Of a stretch of DNA of 64,000 nt, positions 43,024 to 50,480 are shown one piece after another; position 1 is the first letter of the stretch, and each line of letters opens with the position of its first letter. A program made the translations under genes and the position numbers. The notes beneath the pieces are model-generated. The model was not told where the DNA came from. It worked only from the letters and a program-made list of their open reading frames with translations, and searched no databases. This DNA is from Erythrobacter sp. KY5 (GTDB taxonomy: Bacteria > Pseudomonadota > Alphaproteobacteria > Sphingomonadales > Sphingomonadaceae). The DNA is taken from the NCBI RefSeq assembly GCF_003264115.1, contig NZ_CP021912.1, forward strand, positions 496,001-560,000, in the 5' to 3' direction.

Positions 43024-44450
43024 TTCACGTCTCCTTCACCCGGTTGGCCAAGTTCGAAATCGCTCACCGGACGCCGCGAACGGTCCATCATGTCGAACAA
43101 CAACGCGCCGTCGACCCAGACCTTCTCGGGCCGCGAGTAAACGCTCAAAGGATCGCCGTTCCAAAGAACCACGTCCGCCATCTTGCCTGGTTCCAGGCTT
43201 CCGGTCATTTCGTCGATGCCCATCGCCTTTGCGGCGTTGAGCGTGATCCACTGAATAGTGGTCGCATCGGAAATCTCGATCCCCGCGCGCCTGCCGGCTG
43301 CCTGTGCTTTCGCTGCCTCCTGATTGAGACGCTGAATATCGTTCTGGTCGTCCGAGTGGATCACCACGCACGCGCCTTCGCGCTGGAGGAATGCGGCATT
43401 TTCGAGAATGCCGTCATAGGCTTCCATCTTGAAGCCATACCAATCGGCCCAGATCGCGCTGCAAACCTCGTTCTCGCGCAGGAGGTCGCCGATCTTGTAC
43501 GCCTCAACCGCGTGGTGAAACGCGGTGACGCGGTACCCGATCTCTTTCGCCATATCCATGACGAACGCCATCTCATCGGCTCGGTAACAGTGATTGTGGA
43601 CGAGGATGTCGCCCTCGAGAACGCCAACGAGTGTTTCCTTGGCAAGATCGCGATCGGGGTCCTCGGAATTGGCGTAGTCGATCGCGTCATACCAGGTCTG
43701 TCGATTGACCGCGAAGTTGCCCATGCGGGTCGACGGCATCCGCCCGCGATTGCCATAGACACGCTTGGGGTTCTCCCCGCAGGCCATCTTGAACCCGTAA
43801 GGCGCGCCGGGGAACTTCATCCCCTGCACGGTGCGCGCGGGCACATTTTTGAGTGTGACCGAACGTCCACCCATGAGGTTGGCCGAGCCGGGCAGGATCT
43901 GGAGCGCGGTTATGCCTCCATTCGCCAATGCGCGGCTGAAACCGGGGTCCTGCGGCCAGACCGAGTGCTCGGCCCAAACCTCGGGAGTGGTGGGGCTGGT
44001 CGCTTCGTTCCCGTCGGAATGCGCATCAACGCCAGGGCTGGCGTAGTCGCCAAGGTGCGAGTGGATGTCGATGATGCCGGGCGTTACGTATTTGCCGCTC
44101 GCATCGATCACGTCATAGCCGTCAGTCGACAGGTCGGTGCCTACGCCCACCACTTCGCCATCGCGGAACAGGACCGTTCCGCCCTCGATCATGCCGCCGG
44201 CACCATCGAACACGGTGGCATTTACCAGAGCGGTCGGGCGGCCGGGATACCGGCGATAGGTTGACGCATAAGGGCCATCGCTTTCGGTCATTGCCGTAAA
44301 ACGCGGTTCCTTGTCATCGTTATTGTCGTCGGAAGCGGCGCTGGCCGTGCCGGTCGTCGCGCATGCGCCGAGCGCCAGAGCGCTGGCCAGGGCAGCCAGT
44401 GCAGCTCCCCCCATCTTTCCCGGAAGAGTGCTCGACCTCGTACTTGCCAT
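43020..44450 (-). CDS. Amidohydrolase-family lipoprotein
   Basis: A 476-residue metal-dependent hydrolase, imidazolonepropionase/dipeptidase-like. It begins with a lipoprotein signal (LASALALGAC, Cys29). VTPGIIDIHSHLGDY carries the HxH ligands, FHHAVEAYKI and CVVIHSDD contribute further barrel histidines, and GSLEPGKMADVVLWNGDPLS closes the metal domain. Substrate unknown; a peptide or cyclic amide is plausible because a peptide transporter gene lies directly upstream. The ribosome site AGGGGG is partly inside a 14-bp inverted repeat, so translation may be regulated by structure. Confidence 0.9.
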   Translation of the reverse strand: MASTRSSTLPGKMGGAALAALASALALGACATTGTASAASDDNNDDKEPRFTAMTESDGPYASTYRRYPGRPTALVNATVFDGAGGMIEGGTVLFRDGEVVGVGTDLSTDGYDVIDASGKYVTPGIIDIHSHLGDYASPGVDAHSDGNEATSPTTPEVWAEHSVWPQDPGFSRALANGGITALQILPGSANLMGGRSVTLKNVPARTVQGMKFPGAPYGFKMACGENPKRVYGNRGRMPSTRMGNFAVNRQTWYDAIDYANSEDPDRDLAKETLVGVLEGDILVHNHCYRADEMAFVMDMAKEIGYRVTAFHHAVEAYKIGDLLRENEVCSAIWADWYGFKMEAYDGILENAAFLQREGACVVIHSDDQNDIQRLNQEAAKAQAAGRRAGIEISDATTIQWITLNAAKAMGIDEMTGSLEPGKMADVVLWNGDPLSVYSRPEKVWVDGALLFDMMDRSRRPVSDFELGQPGEGDVK

Positions 44451-44457
44451 GCTGGCC

Positions 44458-44499
44458 CCCTGATTTCTCGCAAAGCATTTACTTGGCGAGAAATCAGGG
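44458..44499 (-). promoter_or_regulatory. Perfect 14-bp inverted repeat overlapping a ribosome site
   Basis: The arms CCCTGATTTCTCGC (44458-44471) and GCGAGAAATCAGGG (44486-44499) are perfectly complementary with a 14-base loop. On the minus strand the downstream arm contains four of the six bases of the AGGGGG ribosome site (44456-44461) of the amidohydrolase lipoprotein gene. If transcribed, the hairpin would hide this site. Alternatively it is an operator dyad. The repeat is seen directly; the role is inferred. Confidence 0.6.
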
Positions 44500-44500
44500 T

Positions 44501-44522
44501 GCTGTCCAGCTTTCTGGACAGC
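44501..44522 (-). terminator. Perfect 9-bp hairpin after the peptide transporter
   Basis: GCTGTCCAG-CTTT-CTGGACAGC forms a perfect 9-bp stem with a 4-base loop, starting 20 bases after the transporter stop. It may be a factor-assisted terminator or 3' stabiliser. There is no T run after it, and a second inverted repeat follows after one base, so attenuation between transporter and amidohydrolase is also possible. Confidence 0.45.
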
Positions 44523-44542
44523 TTGGCCGGCAGGCTGGCTTG

Positions 44543-46186
44543 TCAGACCTTGCTTAGGCCAGCCTCATGCGGCTCCAGCCCTGCTTCGGCTTCACCATCG
44601 ATGTGTGACGCGTCGTCTTTCAGCGTGTCGAGATGCATCAATTTCTTGATGAGCGGGCTGATGACCATTACGCCGACACCGATCGCAACCGCATACCAAC
44701 CGACGGTTGAATAGACCTCGAGCACGACCTGCTTTCCAGCTTCTTCGGTCATACCGTCACCGCCGGTTGCCGCGGCGATCAGGCCTGCTGCAAAGTTGCC
44801 CAGAGCCGATGCAAAGAACCATGTGCCCATTATGAGCGAGGCCATGTGAGCCGGGCTCAGGCGGTTCATCGCCGACAGACCCACAGGCGAGAGGCAAAGC
44901 TCACCAGTGGTGTGCAGCAGGTAGATGAGGAAGATGAAGATCACCGGCGTCGGCACGTTCACGCCGACGCTGGATGCGCCCCAAACGAGAACGAGGAAGC
45001 CGAGGCCAACCTGGACGACACCAAGGCCGAACTTCATCGGGGTGGAAGGCTCCATCCCCTTCGATGCCAGCCCCTGCCACGTCATTGCGAACAAGGGCGC
45101 GAGCAGGACGATGTAGATCGCGTTGATCGACTGGAACATCGATGCGTTGACGCCTTGGGTATCGACGTGGCGATCGGTGAACAGGTTGAGCGAGGAGCCC
45201 GCTTGTTCAAACAGCGCCCAGAAGACGATCGAGACAAAGATCAGGAACATCGCCGCAAAGATGCGGTCGCGCTCTTCCGAAGGCAGCTTCACGATGGCGG
45301 TGAAGATCACATAGGCCACCAACGCGCCGCCGAAGATGAGCAGAACCCAGCCGACCATGTCCTGATACTGGATGGCGAGCCAGCACAGTGCGACCATGCC
45401 GAGGCCTGCGCCATAAATGCCCCATTCCTTGCCACCGGCAATGCGCGCCGGGTCTTTCGGCTCGCCCTTGCCCATAAGCAGCGGCTTGCCGATGACGAAG
45501 AAGATGAGGCCGATCAGCATGCCGACGCCAGCAAGACCAAAGCCGTATTCCCAGCCATAGGTCTGGCCAAGGAAGCCGCAGATGATCGATGCGGTCGCCG
45601 CGCCGACGTTAATTCCCATGTAGAAGATCGTGTAGGCTGGGTCGCGGCGGATATCGGTGCGCGAATAAAGCTGTCCGACGATCACCGAGATGTTGGCCTT
45701 GAGGAAGCCCGAACCAACGATGATCAACGCAAGCGCCAGCCAGAAGACGTTGATGGTCGGATCGTCCTGACCGCCTGTGCCTTCGAACGCCATGAAGAAG
45801 TGGCCAACCGTCAGCAGGACCGCCCCGAACAGCACAGCCTTGCGCTGCCCGATGAACTGGTCAGCAAGGTAGCCGCCGACGACCGGCGTGATGTAGACCA
45901 GCGCGGTATAGGCGCCATAGATAATGGATGCCTCGCTGTCCGAGAACATCCAGTGCTGGACGAGGTAGAAGATAAGAAGGGCGCGCATCCCGTAATAGGA
46001 AAAGCGCTCCCACATCTCTGCAAGGAAGAGCACGAAGAGGCCCTTCGGATGCCCGACCACCTCTGGCTCGGGCCGCGTAATCAGAAAAAGCCCCCCGAGC
46101 AGGAAGGCGGCAAGCGCGACGGAGGCACCGCGAAATGCCCACATTTCGAACGCGCTATCGAATGTGAAGAAGAATCCCTCGACCAT
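44543..46186 (-). CDS. POT/PTR-family proton-dependent peptide transporter
   Basis: A 547-residue MFS protein with ~14 hydrophobic helices. POT signatures are EMWERFSYYGMRALLIFYL, GGYLADQFIGQRKAV and FYMGINVGA. It imports di- and tripeptides with protons. The start at 46186 (MVEGFFFTFDSAF) gives a family-like N-terminus; GGGGA lies somewhat far upstream (about 12 bases), so the start is less sure. Downstream on the same strand are two amidohydrolases and an FKBP, suggesting uptake after extracellular peptide processing. A GntR-type regulator gene diverges 211 bases upstream. Confidence 0.93.
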   Translation of the reverse strand: MVEGFFFTFDSAFEMWAFRGASVALAAFLLGGLFLITRPEPEVVGHPKGLFVLFLAEMWERFSYYGMRALLIFYLVQHWMFSDSEASIIYGAYTALVYITPVVGGYLADQFIGQRKAVLFGAVLLTVGHFFMAFEGTGGQDDPTINVFWLALALIIVGSGFLKANISVIVGQLYSRTDIRRDPAYTIFYMGINVGAATASIICGFLGQTYGWEYGFGLAGVGMLIGLIFFVIGKPLLMGKGEPKDPARIAGGKEWGIYGAGLGMVALCWLAIQYQDMVGWVLLIFGGALVAYVIFTAIVKLPSEERDRIFAAMFLIFVSIVFWALFEQAGSSLNLFTDRHVDTQGVNASMFQSINAIYIVLLAPLFAMTWQGLASKGMEPSTPMKFGLGVVQVGLGFLVLVWGASSVGVNVPTPVIFIFLIYLLHTTGELCLSPVGLSAMNRLSPAHMASLIMGTWFFASALGNFAAGLIAAATGGDGMTEEAGKQVVLEVYSTVGWYAVAIGVGVMVISPLIKKLMHLDTLKDDASHIDGEAEAGLEPHEAGLSKV

Positions 46187-46397
46187 TTTGTATGAATATC
46201 CCCGAAAGTGCTCGTGTGTGCCGAGCTCCAATGCGGCGCACCCTAGCGTGCGTTTTGCCTGTGTGAAGCTTTTGTTTCGCTGAACGCCGACGATTGCCGC
46301 TCTTGTCATGCCGGAAGGCATCCGGCCCTTTACCGTGGGCGTAACTTGACGCGCATGGCTGTATTATGGCACTGAAGCACCTAGCGAAGAGACAATT

Positions 46398-46736
46398 ATG
46401 ACCCAATCACGACCCGTTTACCTCAAATTGCGCGACCAGATCGCTGCCGCGATCATCGAAGGGCTGTATCCCGAAGGCGCGATGCTTCCGTCTGTTCGGG
46501 CACTCGCCGCAGAACAGGGCGCAAATCCGCTGACGGTGGCGAAAGCGTATCAGCAGTTTCAGAATGACGGGCTTGTCGAGGTTCAGCGCGGTGTGGGCAT
46601 GTATGTCGTAGAAGGTGCCGCGGAATTGCTGCGCAAGCGCGAACGCGATCTCTTCCTGCGCGAAGAATGGCCTGAAATTCGCGCCCGGATGCAGCGGCTC
46701 GGTCTGAAGCCGGCAGATCTGGTCGAGCAAAGCTGA
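46398..46736 (+). CDS. GntR-family regulator, YtrA-like
   Basis: A 112-residue protein with only the GntR winged helix (YLKLRDQIAAAIIEGLYPEGAMLPSVRALA, then NPLTVAKAYQQFQNDGLVEV) and a short helical C-terminus, as in the YtrA subgroup, which lacks a large effector domain. GAAGAGA precedes the ATG. YtrA-type regulators often control neighbouring transport genes; the divergent POT transporter is the nearest candidate. A TATTAT sequence at 46362-46367 may be its -10 element. Confidence 0.9.
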   Translation: MTQSRPVYLKLRDQIAAAIIEGLYPEGAMLPSVRALAAEQGANPLTVAKAYQQFQNDGLVEVQRGVGMYVVEGAAELLRKRERDLFLREEWPEIRARMQRLGLKPADLVEQS

Positions 46737-46957
46737 TTGCTGCAGCCAGGAACTGCGTCCGATCCGGTCGCCGCGCTTCTATTTGTGCCTCTTTTCAATA
46801 TATTTTGTTGCTATCCTTGCGGAATTCGCAAGATTCTGGCATCCCGATTTCTTCGAAGAGTGCTCGTCGGGTCCGGGCAACTTGAATGGTGGCGAACAGA
46901 GAATCGCGACGGCGTGATTGCAGGCCAGAGACTGCAGCGCGGGCCGGGAGGGCGAAA
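46737..46957. promoter_or_regulatory. AT-rich region upstream of ihfB
   Basis: This 221-base gap includes an AT-rich stretch (about 46779-46815) followed by the inverted repeat CTTGCG-N5-CGCAAG (46816-46832). It is the likely promoter region of ihfB, but I cannot define -35 and -10 boxes with confidence. Confidence 0.3.
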
Positions 46958-47239
46958 ATGATAAGATCCGAGCTTCTAACCGAACTCCATAAAGACAATC
47001 CGGAACTGCGATCTGAAGAGGTCGAGCAGGTGGTCGACATCTTTTTTGATGAGATCACTCAAAGGCTGGCCGAAGGTGGCCGTGTCGAATTGCGCGGGTT
47101 CGGGGCGTTTTCCACCCGTGAACGCGAAGCTCGCACGGGCCGCAATCCGCGCACCGGTGAGGCGGTTGAAGTTCCCGCCAAGCGGGTCCCCTATTTCAAG
47201 GCAGGCAAGGAAATTCGCAACCGCCTCAACGAAGGCTGA
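46958..47239 (+). CDS. ihfB: Integration host factor subunit beta
   Basis: A 93-residue HU/IHF-family DNA-bending protein. It shows [60 protein letters not shown] (the beta arm with the intercalating Pro in RNPRTGE) and [16 protein letters not shown]. The segment RSELLTEL and overall pattern favour IHF beta over HU. GGGAGG lies just before the ATG at 46958. IHF acts in the nucleoid on transcription, replication and recombination. Confidence 0.95.
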   Translation: MIRSELLTELHKDNPELRSEEVEQVVDIFFDEITQRLAEGGRVELRGFGAFSTREREARTGRNPRTGEAVEVPAKRVPYFKAGKEIRNRLNEG

Positions 47240-47381
47240 TCGCGACCGGTTCTTGCTTTGCTGCCAGATGGTGTTGAGCTGACTTGTCAGTGAGAACCAT
47301 TCTGCCCCCAATTCCTCGCTCATATTGCTAGCCGCTATTGCTTTCGGCTAACGGGCAATCGCTGGCTGTTGCTCAGCGCTT

Positions 47382-47466
47382 GCGGGTGTGGCGGAATGGT
47401 AGACGCCGGGGACTTAAAATCCCCTGATCTTTGATCGTGCGGGTTCGAGTCCCGCCACCCGCACCA
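47382..47466 (+). tRNA. tRNA-Leu (anticodon TAA)
   Basis: An 85-base tRNA with acceptor arms GCGGGTG/CACCCGC, anticodon stem GGGGA/TCCCC with loop CTTAAAA (anticodon TAA), a long variable arm (TGATCTTTGATCG) typical of class II tRNA-Leu, T arm GTTCGAGTC, discriminator A and encoded CCA. Confidence 0.97.
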
Positions 47467-47574
47467 TTATCTCGCCTTTAACGGATTGGCACTACGGCAA
47501 AGTCTCCAGAAACTGGGAAACCTTTTTTTCGTGCTCCTCGCAGTAGTCTGAAGAGCACGGCAGGCGATTTTGTA

Positions 47575-48267
47575 ATGAGTGAAGCAGCGAGCACACCACA
47601 CGCCGAGGGCGAATGGTATCGCGACGGTAGTGTCGAGCCTGACAGCCAGGCCCAGTCCGCATCGGAAAGCGCGAGCGGCGAAGGCAACGTGCGCGCCGCG
47701 CCGCGCATCACGTTGCTTATCCGGGCCGCCAAGATAGTTTCCGCTCACGGTGAATTCGTAGGCGTCCTTCGCGACGTATCGGACACCGGGGTGTGCGTTC
47801 GCCTTTTCCACAAGGCTCCCCAGGGAGATCCGATCGAACTGCATATGCCGGGCGGCCGCGTGTACGAGATCAAGCCTGTTTGGGAGCAGGAAAACGAGGC
47901 AGGCTTCGAATTCACTCAGCCGGTTGATGTCACGCAGCTCATCGACGAGGTTGGAGAATTCCCCAAGCGCGGCCTGAGGCTCGGCGTGTGCTTCCCGATC
48001 AAGGTCAAGACACTCACCCAGACGAGCGAGGCCGTCGTCCTGAACCTTTCGCAGCAGGGGGCGCGCTTTGAATGTGATCAGGCATTCGCAATCGACCAGG
48101 CCCTGCGCATCGAGAGTCTGAATGGCGAGCGGGAGCTGAAAGATGTCCGGGCAAAGGTTCGCTGGCGGCGCGATAATGAGTGCGGTGTTGTCTTTGACGA
48201 CACGCTTTCCTTGCGCGAGTTTGCTCGCCTCACAGCGCGGCTTCAATGTCCGGACTTGCTGACCTGA
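47575..48267 (+). CDS. Tandem PilZ-domain protein
   Basis: A 230-residue soluble protein with an acidic, disordered-looking N-terminus (about 1-42) and two PilZ-like halves. The first contains PRITLLIRAAKIVSAHGEFVG and LRDVSDTGVCVRLF, with the DxSxxG motif but a weak R-rich N-loop. The second contains KRGLRLGVCFPIKVKT and VVLNLSQQGARFEC. PilZ domains bind cyclic di-GMP through RxxxR and (D/N)xSxxG; here the arginine motif is unclear, so ligand binding is uncertain. The gene follows tRNA-Leu and appears to be alone. Confidence 0.82.
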   Translation: MSEAASTPHAEGEWYRDGSVEPDSQAQSASESASGEGNVRAAPRITLLIRAAKIVSAHGEFVGVLRDVSDTGVCVRLFHKAPQGDPIELHMPGGRVYEIKPVWEQENEAGFEFTQPVDVTQLIDEVGEFPKRGLRLGVCFPIKVKTLTQTSEAVVLNLSQQGARFECDQAFAIDQALRIESLNGERELKDVRAKVRWRRDNECGVVFDDTLSLREFARLTARLQCPDLLT

Positions 48268-48412
48268 ACGCGGCGGGCGTAGCGCAAAGCGGCAAATTTT
48301 CGCGCTTTCTGGACGATTTTAGGTAATTCACCGTCCGCGTTTACTCCTCGCTAACCAATTTCCTTCACTCCCGACAACGAGCCGGAAAATGGCACATCAA
48401 ACGGGGGCCTGA

Positions 48413-50044
48413 ATGAGCGTGGTTGGCGAAAAGCAGCCTGGGATTATCGATTGCGACGTGGCGATCATCGGCGCGGGCCCCGCTGGCCTGACCGCCGGGT
48501 ACCTTCTGACCAAACAGGGCAAGACGGTCGCGATCATCGAGAAAGACGAGACCTATGTCGGCGGGATCAGCCGGACGGTCGAACACGAAGGCTACCGCTT
48601 CGATATTGGCGGTCACCGCTTCTTCTCGAAGTCCCAGCAGGTCGTCGATCTCTGGAATGAAATTCTGGGTGAAGACGATTTCATCCAACGCCCTCGCATG
48701 AGCCGCATCTATTACGAAGGCAAATTCTACAGCTACCCGCTGCGCGCCTTCGAAGCGCTGTCGAACCTCGGCGTGCTTCGTTCGACCGCCTGCATGGTGA
48801 GCTATCTTCGCTACAAGCTGTTCCCGATCAAGGATGTACGAAGCTTCGAGGACTGGACCACCAACCAGTTCGGCAAGAAGCTCTATTCGATCTTCTTCAA
48901 GACCTACACCGAGAAGGTGTGGGGCATGCCATGCGATGAAATGAGCGCCGACTGGGCGGCGCAGCGCATCAAGGGCCTGTCGCTCTGGAACGCGGTGACC
49001 GACGGGCTCAAGCGCTCGCTCGGGCTCAACAAGAAACCCAATGACGGGCAGGCGGTGAAAACCCTGCTCGAAACGTTCCGCTACCCGCGCCTTGGGCCGG
49101 GCATGATGTGGGATGCTGCGAAAGATCACATTGAGGCCAGTGGCAAAGGGCAGGTGCTCATGGGCCATGGGCTTGATCGCCTCGCAAAGATCGGGCCGAA
49201 CGACGAGGGCTACGATTGGTCGATGACCGCAAGCGGACCGGGAGGCAGCGCTCAGATCCGGGCAGGGCACGTCATCAGTTCAGCGCCCATGCGCGAACTG
49301 TCGAAGCGCATTCACCCGCTACCGCAATCGACATTGCAAGCCGATAATCTGCGCTATCGCGACTTCCTCACCGTCGCTCTGATGGTGAAGAGCGAGGATC
49401 TGTTCCCCGATAACTGGATCTACATCCACGACGAACGCGTTCAGGTCGGCCGCGTTCAGAATTTCCGCAGCTGGTCGCCCGAAATGGTGCCTGATGAGGA
49501 CATGGCCTGTGTGGGCCTTGAGTATTTCTGCTTCGAGGGCGACGGCCTGTGGTCCTCCAGCGACGAGGACCTCGTCAAGCAGGCCACGCGCGAGATGGAG
49601 GTGCTTGGCCTTTGCGACCCGGCAAAGGTCGCCTCCGGCGCGGTGGTCCGTCAGGAGAAAGCCTATCCGGTCTATGACGACCATTACGAAGTCAACGTAG
49701 AGGCGATGCGCACGGAACTCGAAGAGAAGCACCCGACGCTTCACCTCGTAGGCCGCAACGGCATGCACCGTTACAACAATCAGGATCACGCGATGATGAC
49801 CGCTATGCTGACGGTCGAGAACATTATCGCAGGAAAGCGAATCTACGACACGTGGTGCGTCAACGAGGACGCCGAGTATCACGAAGCGGGCGACGAGGGT
49901 GCCGAAACGGCACTGCCCGCCCGCGAAGCAGAGACCACGCCCTTGAACGAGGATCAGGTCGCCGCGCTTACGTCGATCAGGGACGTACCGGAACGCATCG
50001 CCTCCAGCGATGATTTCGACGACGAGATCCGCAAGTCGGCTTGA
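48413..50044 (+). CDS. UDP-galactopyranose mutase-like FAD oxidoreductase
   Basis: A 543-residue flavoprotein with an N-terminal FAD-binding motif (VAIIGAGPAGLTAGYLLTKQG), the GGxxR-like GGISRTVEHEGYRFDIGGHRF segment and the FFxxYTEKVWGMP region typical of UDP-galactopyranose mutase relatives and protoporphyrinogen-oxidase-like enzymes. A C-terminal acidic extension of ~60 residues (after about 480) is unusual. Followed after 4 bases by gtrA-like and GT-C-like genes, it is probably part of a glycan or glycolipid pathway. The exact reaction is not decided by the sequence. Confidence 0.85.
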   Translation: MSVVGEKQPGIIDCDVAIIGAGPAGLTAGYLLTKQGKTVAIIEKDETYVGGISRTVEHEGYRFDIGGHRFFSKSQQVVDLWNEILGEDDFIQRPRMSRIYYEGKFYSYPLRAFEALSNLGVLRSTACMVSYLRYKLFPIKDVRSFEDWTTNQFGKKLYSIFFKTYTEKVWGMPCDEMSADWAAQRIKGLSLWNAVTDGLKRSLGLNKKPNDGQAVKTLLETFRYPRLGPGMMWDAAKDHIEASGKGQVLMGHGLDRLAKIGPNDEGYDWSMTASGPGGSAQIRAGHVISSAPMRELSKRIHPLPQSTLQADNLRYRDFLTVALMVKSEDLFPDNWIYIHDERVQVGRVQNFRSWSPEMVPDEDMACVGLEYFCFEGDGLWSSSDEDLVKQATREMEVLGLCDPAKVASGAVVRQEKAYPVYDDHYEVNVEAMRTELEEKHPTLHLVGRNGMHRYNNQDHAMMTAMLTVENIIAGKRIYDTWCVNEDAEYHEAGDEGAETALPAREAETTPLNEDQVAALTSIRDVPERIASSDDFDDEIRKSA

Positions 50045-50048
50045 TGAG

Positions 50049-50474
50049 ATGGAACTGTCACCTGCCTCCATCCTGACCAGGCTGCGTGATGTGCGGTTCG
50101 TGCGCTACGTGCTGGCCAGCGTCGGTGCGCTTGCAGTGGACGTCGGCAGTTTCCTGGCGCTTCTTTCGATCGGGACGGCGGCCGCGCCCGCATCTGCCGC
50201 CGGTTATTCCCTCGGCATCGTGGCCCATTGGCTCATGTCGAGCCGTGCTGTCTTCCAGGACAAGGTTGCCGGCCGAGGAGCCGCGCGCACCCAGCAAAAA
50301 GCGCTGTTCGTTATCTCGGCCCTGATCGGCCTTGCGCTCACGACAGCCATAGTCGGTGCCGGTGATTGGGGCGGGATGGACCCGCGCCTGGCGAAGGCCG
50401 GCGCTATCATGGTAAGTTTCTTTGTCACCTGGCTCATCCGCAGCCGGATCGTGTTCCGCGGCGAGGAGGGCTAA
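50049..50474 (+). CDS. GtrA-like family membrane protein
   Basis: A 141-residue protein with four hydrophobic helices (about 25-45, 50-68, 85-105 and 115-132) and the family start FVRYVLASVGALAVDVGSF. GtrA-like proteins are thought to flip or present polyprenyl-linked sugars in cell-wall or O-antigen modification. The ATG at 50049 lies 5 bases after the upstream stop. It sits between a UGM-like enzyme and a GT-C-like membrane protein, supporting a role in surface glycan assembly. Confidence 0.88.
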   Translation: MELSPASILTRLRDVRFVRYVLASVGALAVDVGSFLALLSIGTAAAPASAAGYSLGIVAHWLMSSRAVFQDKVAGRGAARTQQKALFVISALIGLALTTAIVGAGDWGGMDPRLAKAGAIMVSFFVTWLIRSRIVFRGEEG

Positions 50475-50480
50475 GGAGTT

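Noticed and set aside
46321..46397. TTGACG with TATTAT as a sigma-70 promoter for the GntR gene
   Set aside because: The spacing between the two boxes is only 10 bases, too short; only the TATTAT is mentioned as a possible -10.
47521..47559. T7 run followed by the inverted repeat CGTGCTC/GAGCACG as a terminator for tRNA-Leu
   Set aside because: The T run comes before the hairpin on the tRNA strand, which is the wrong order for an intrinsic terminator.
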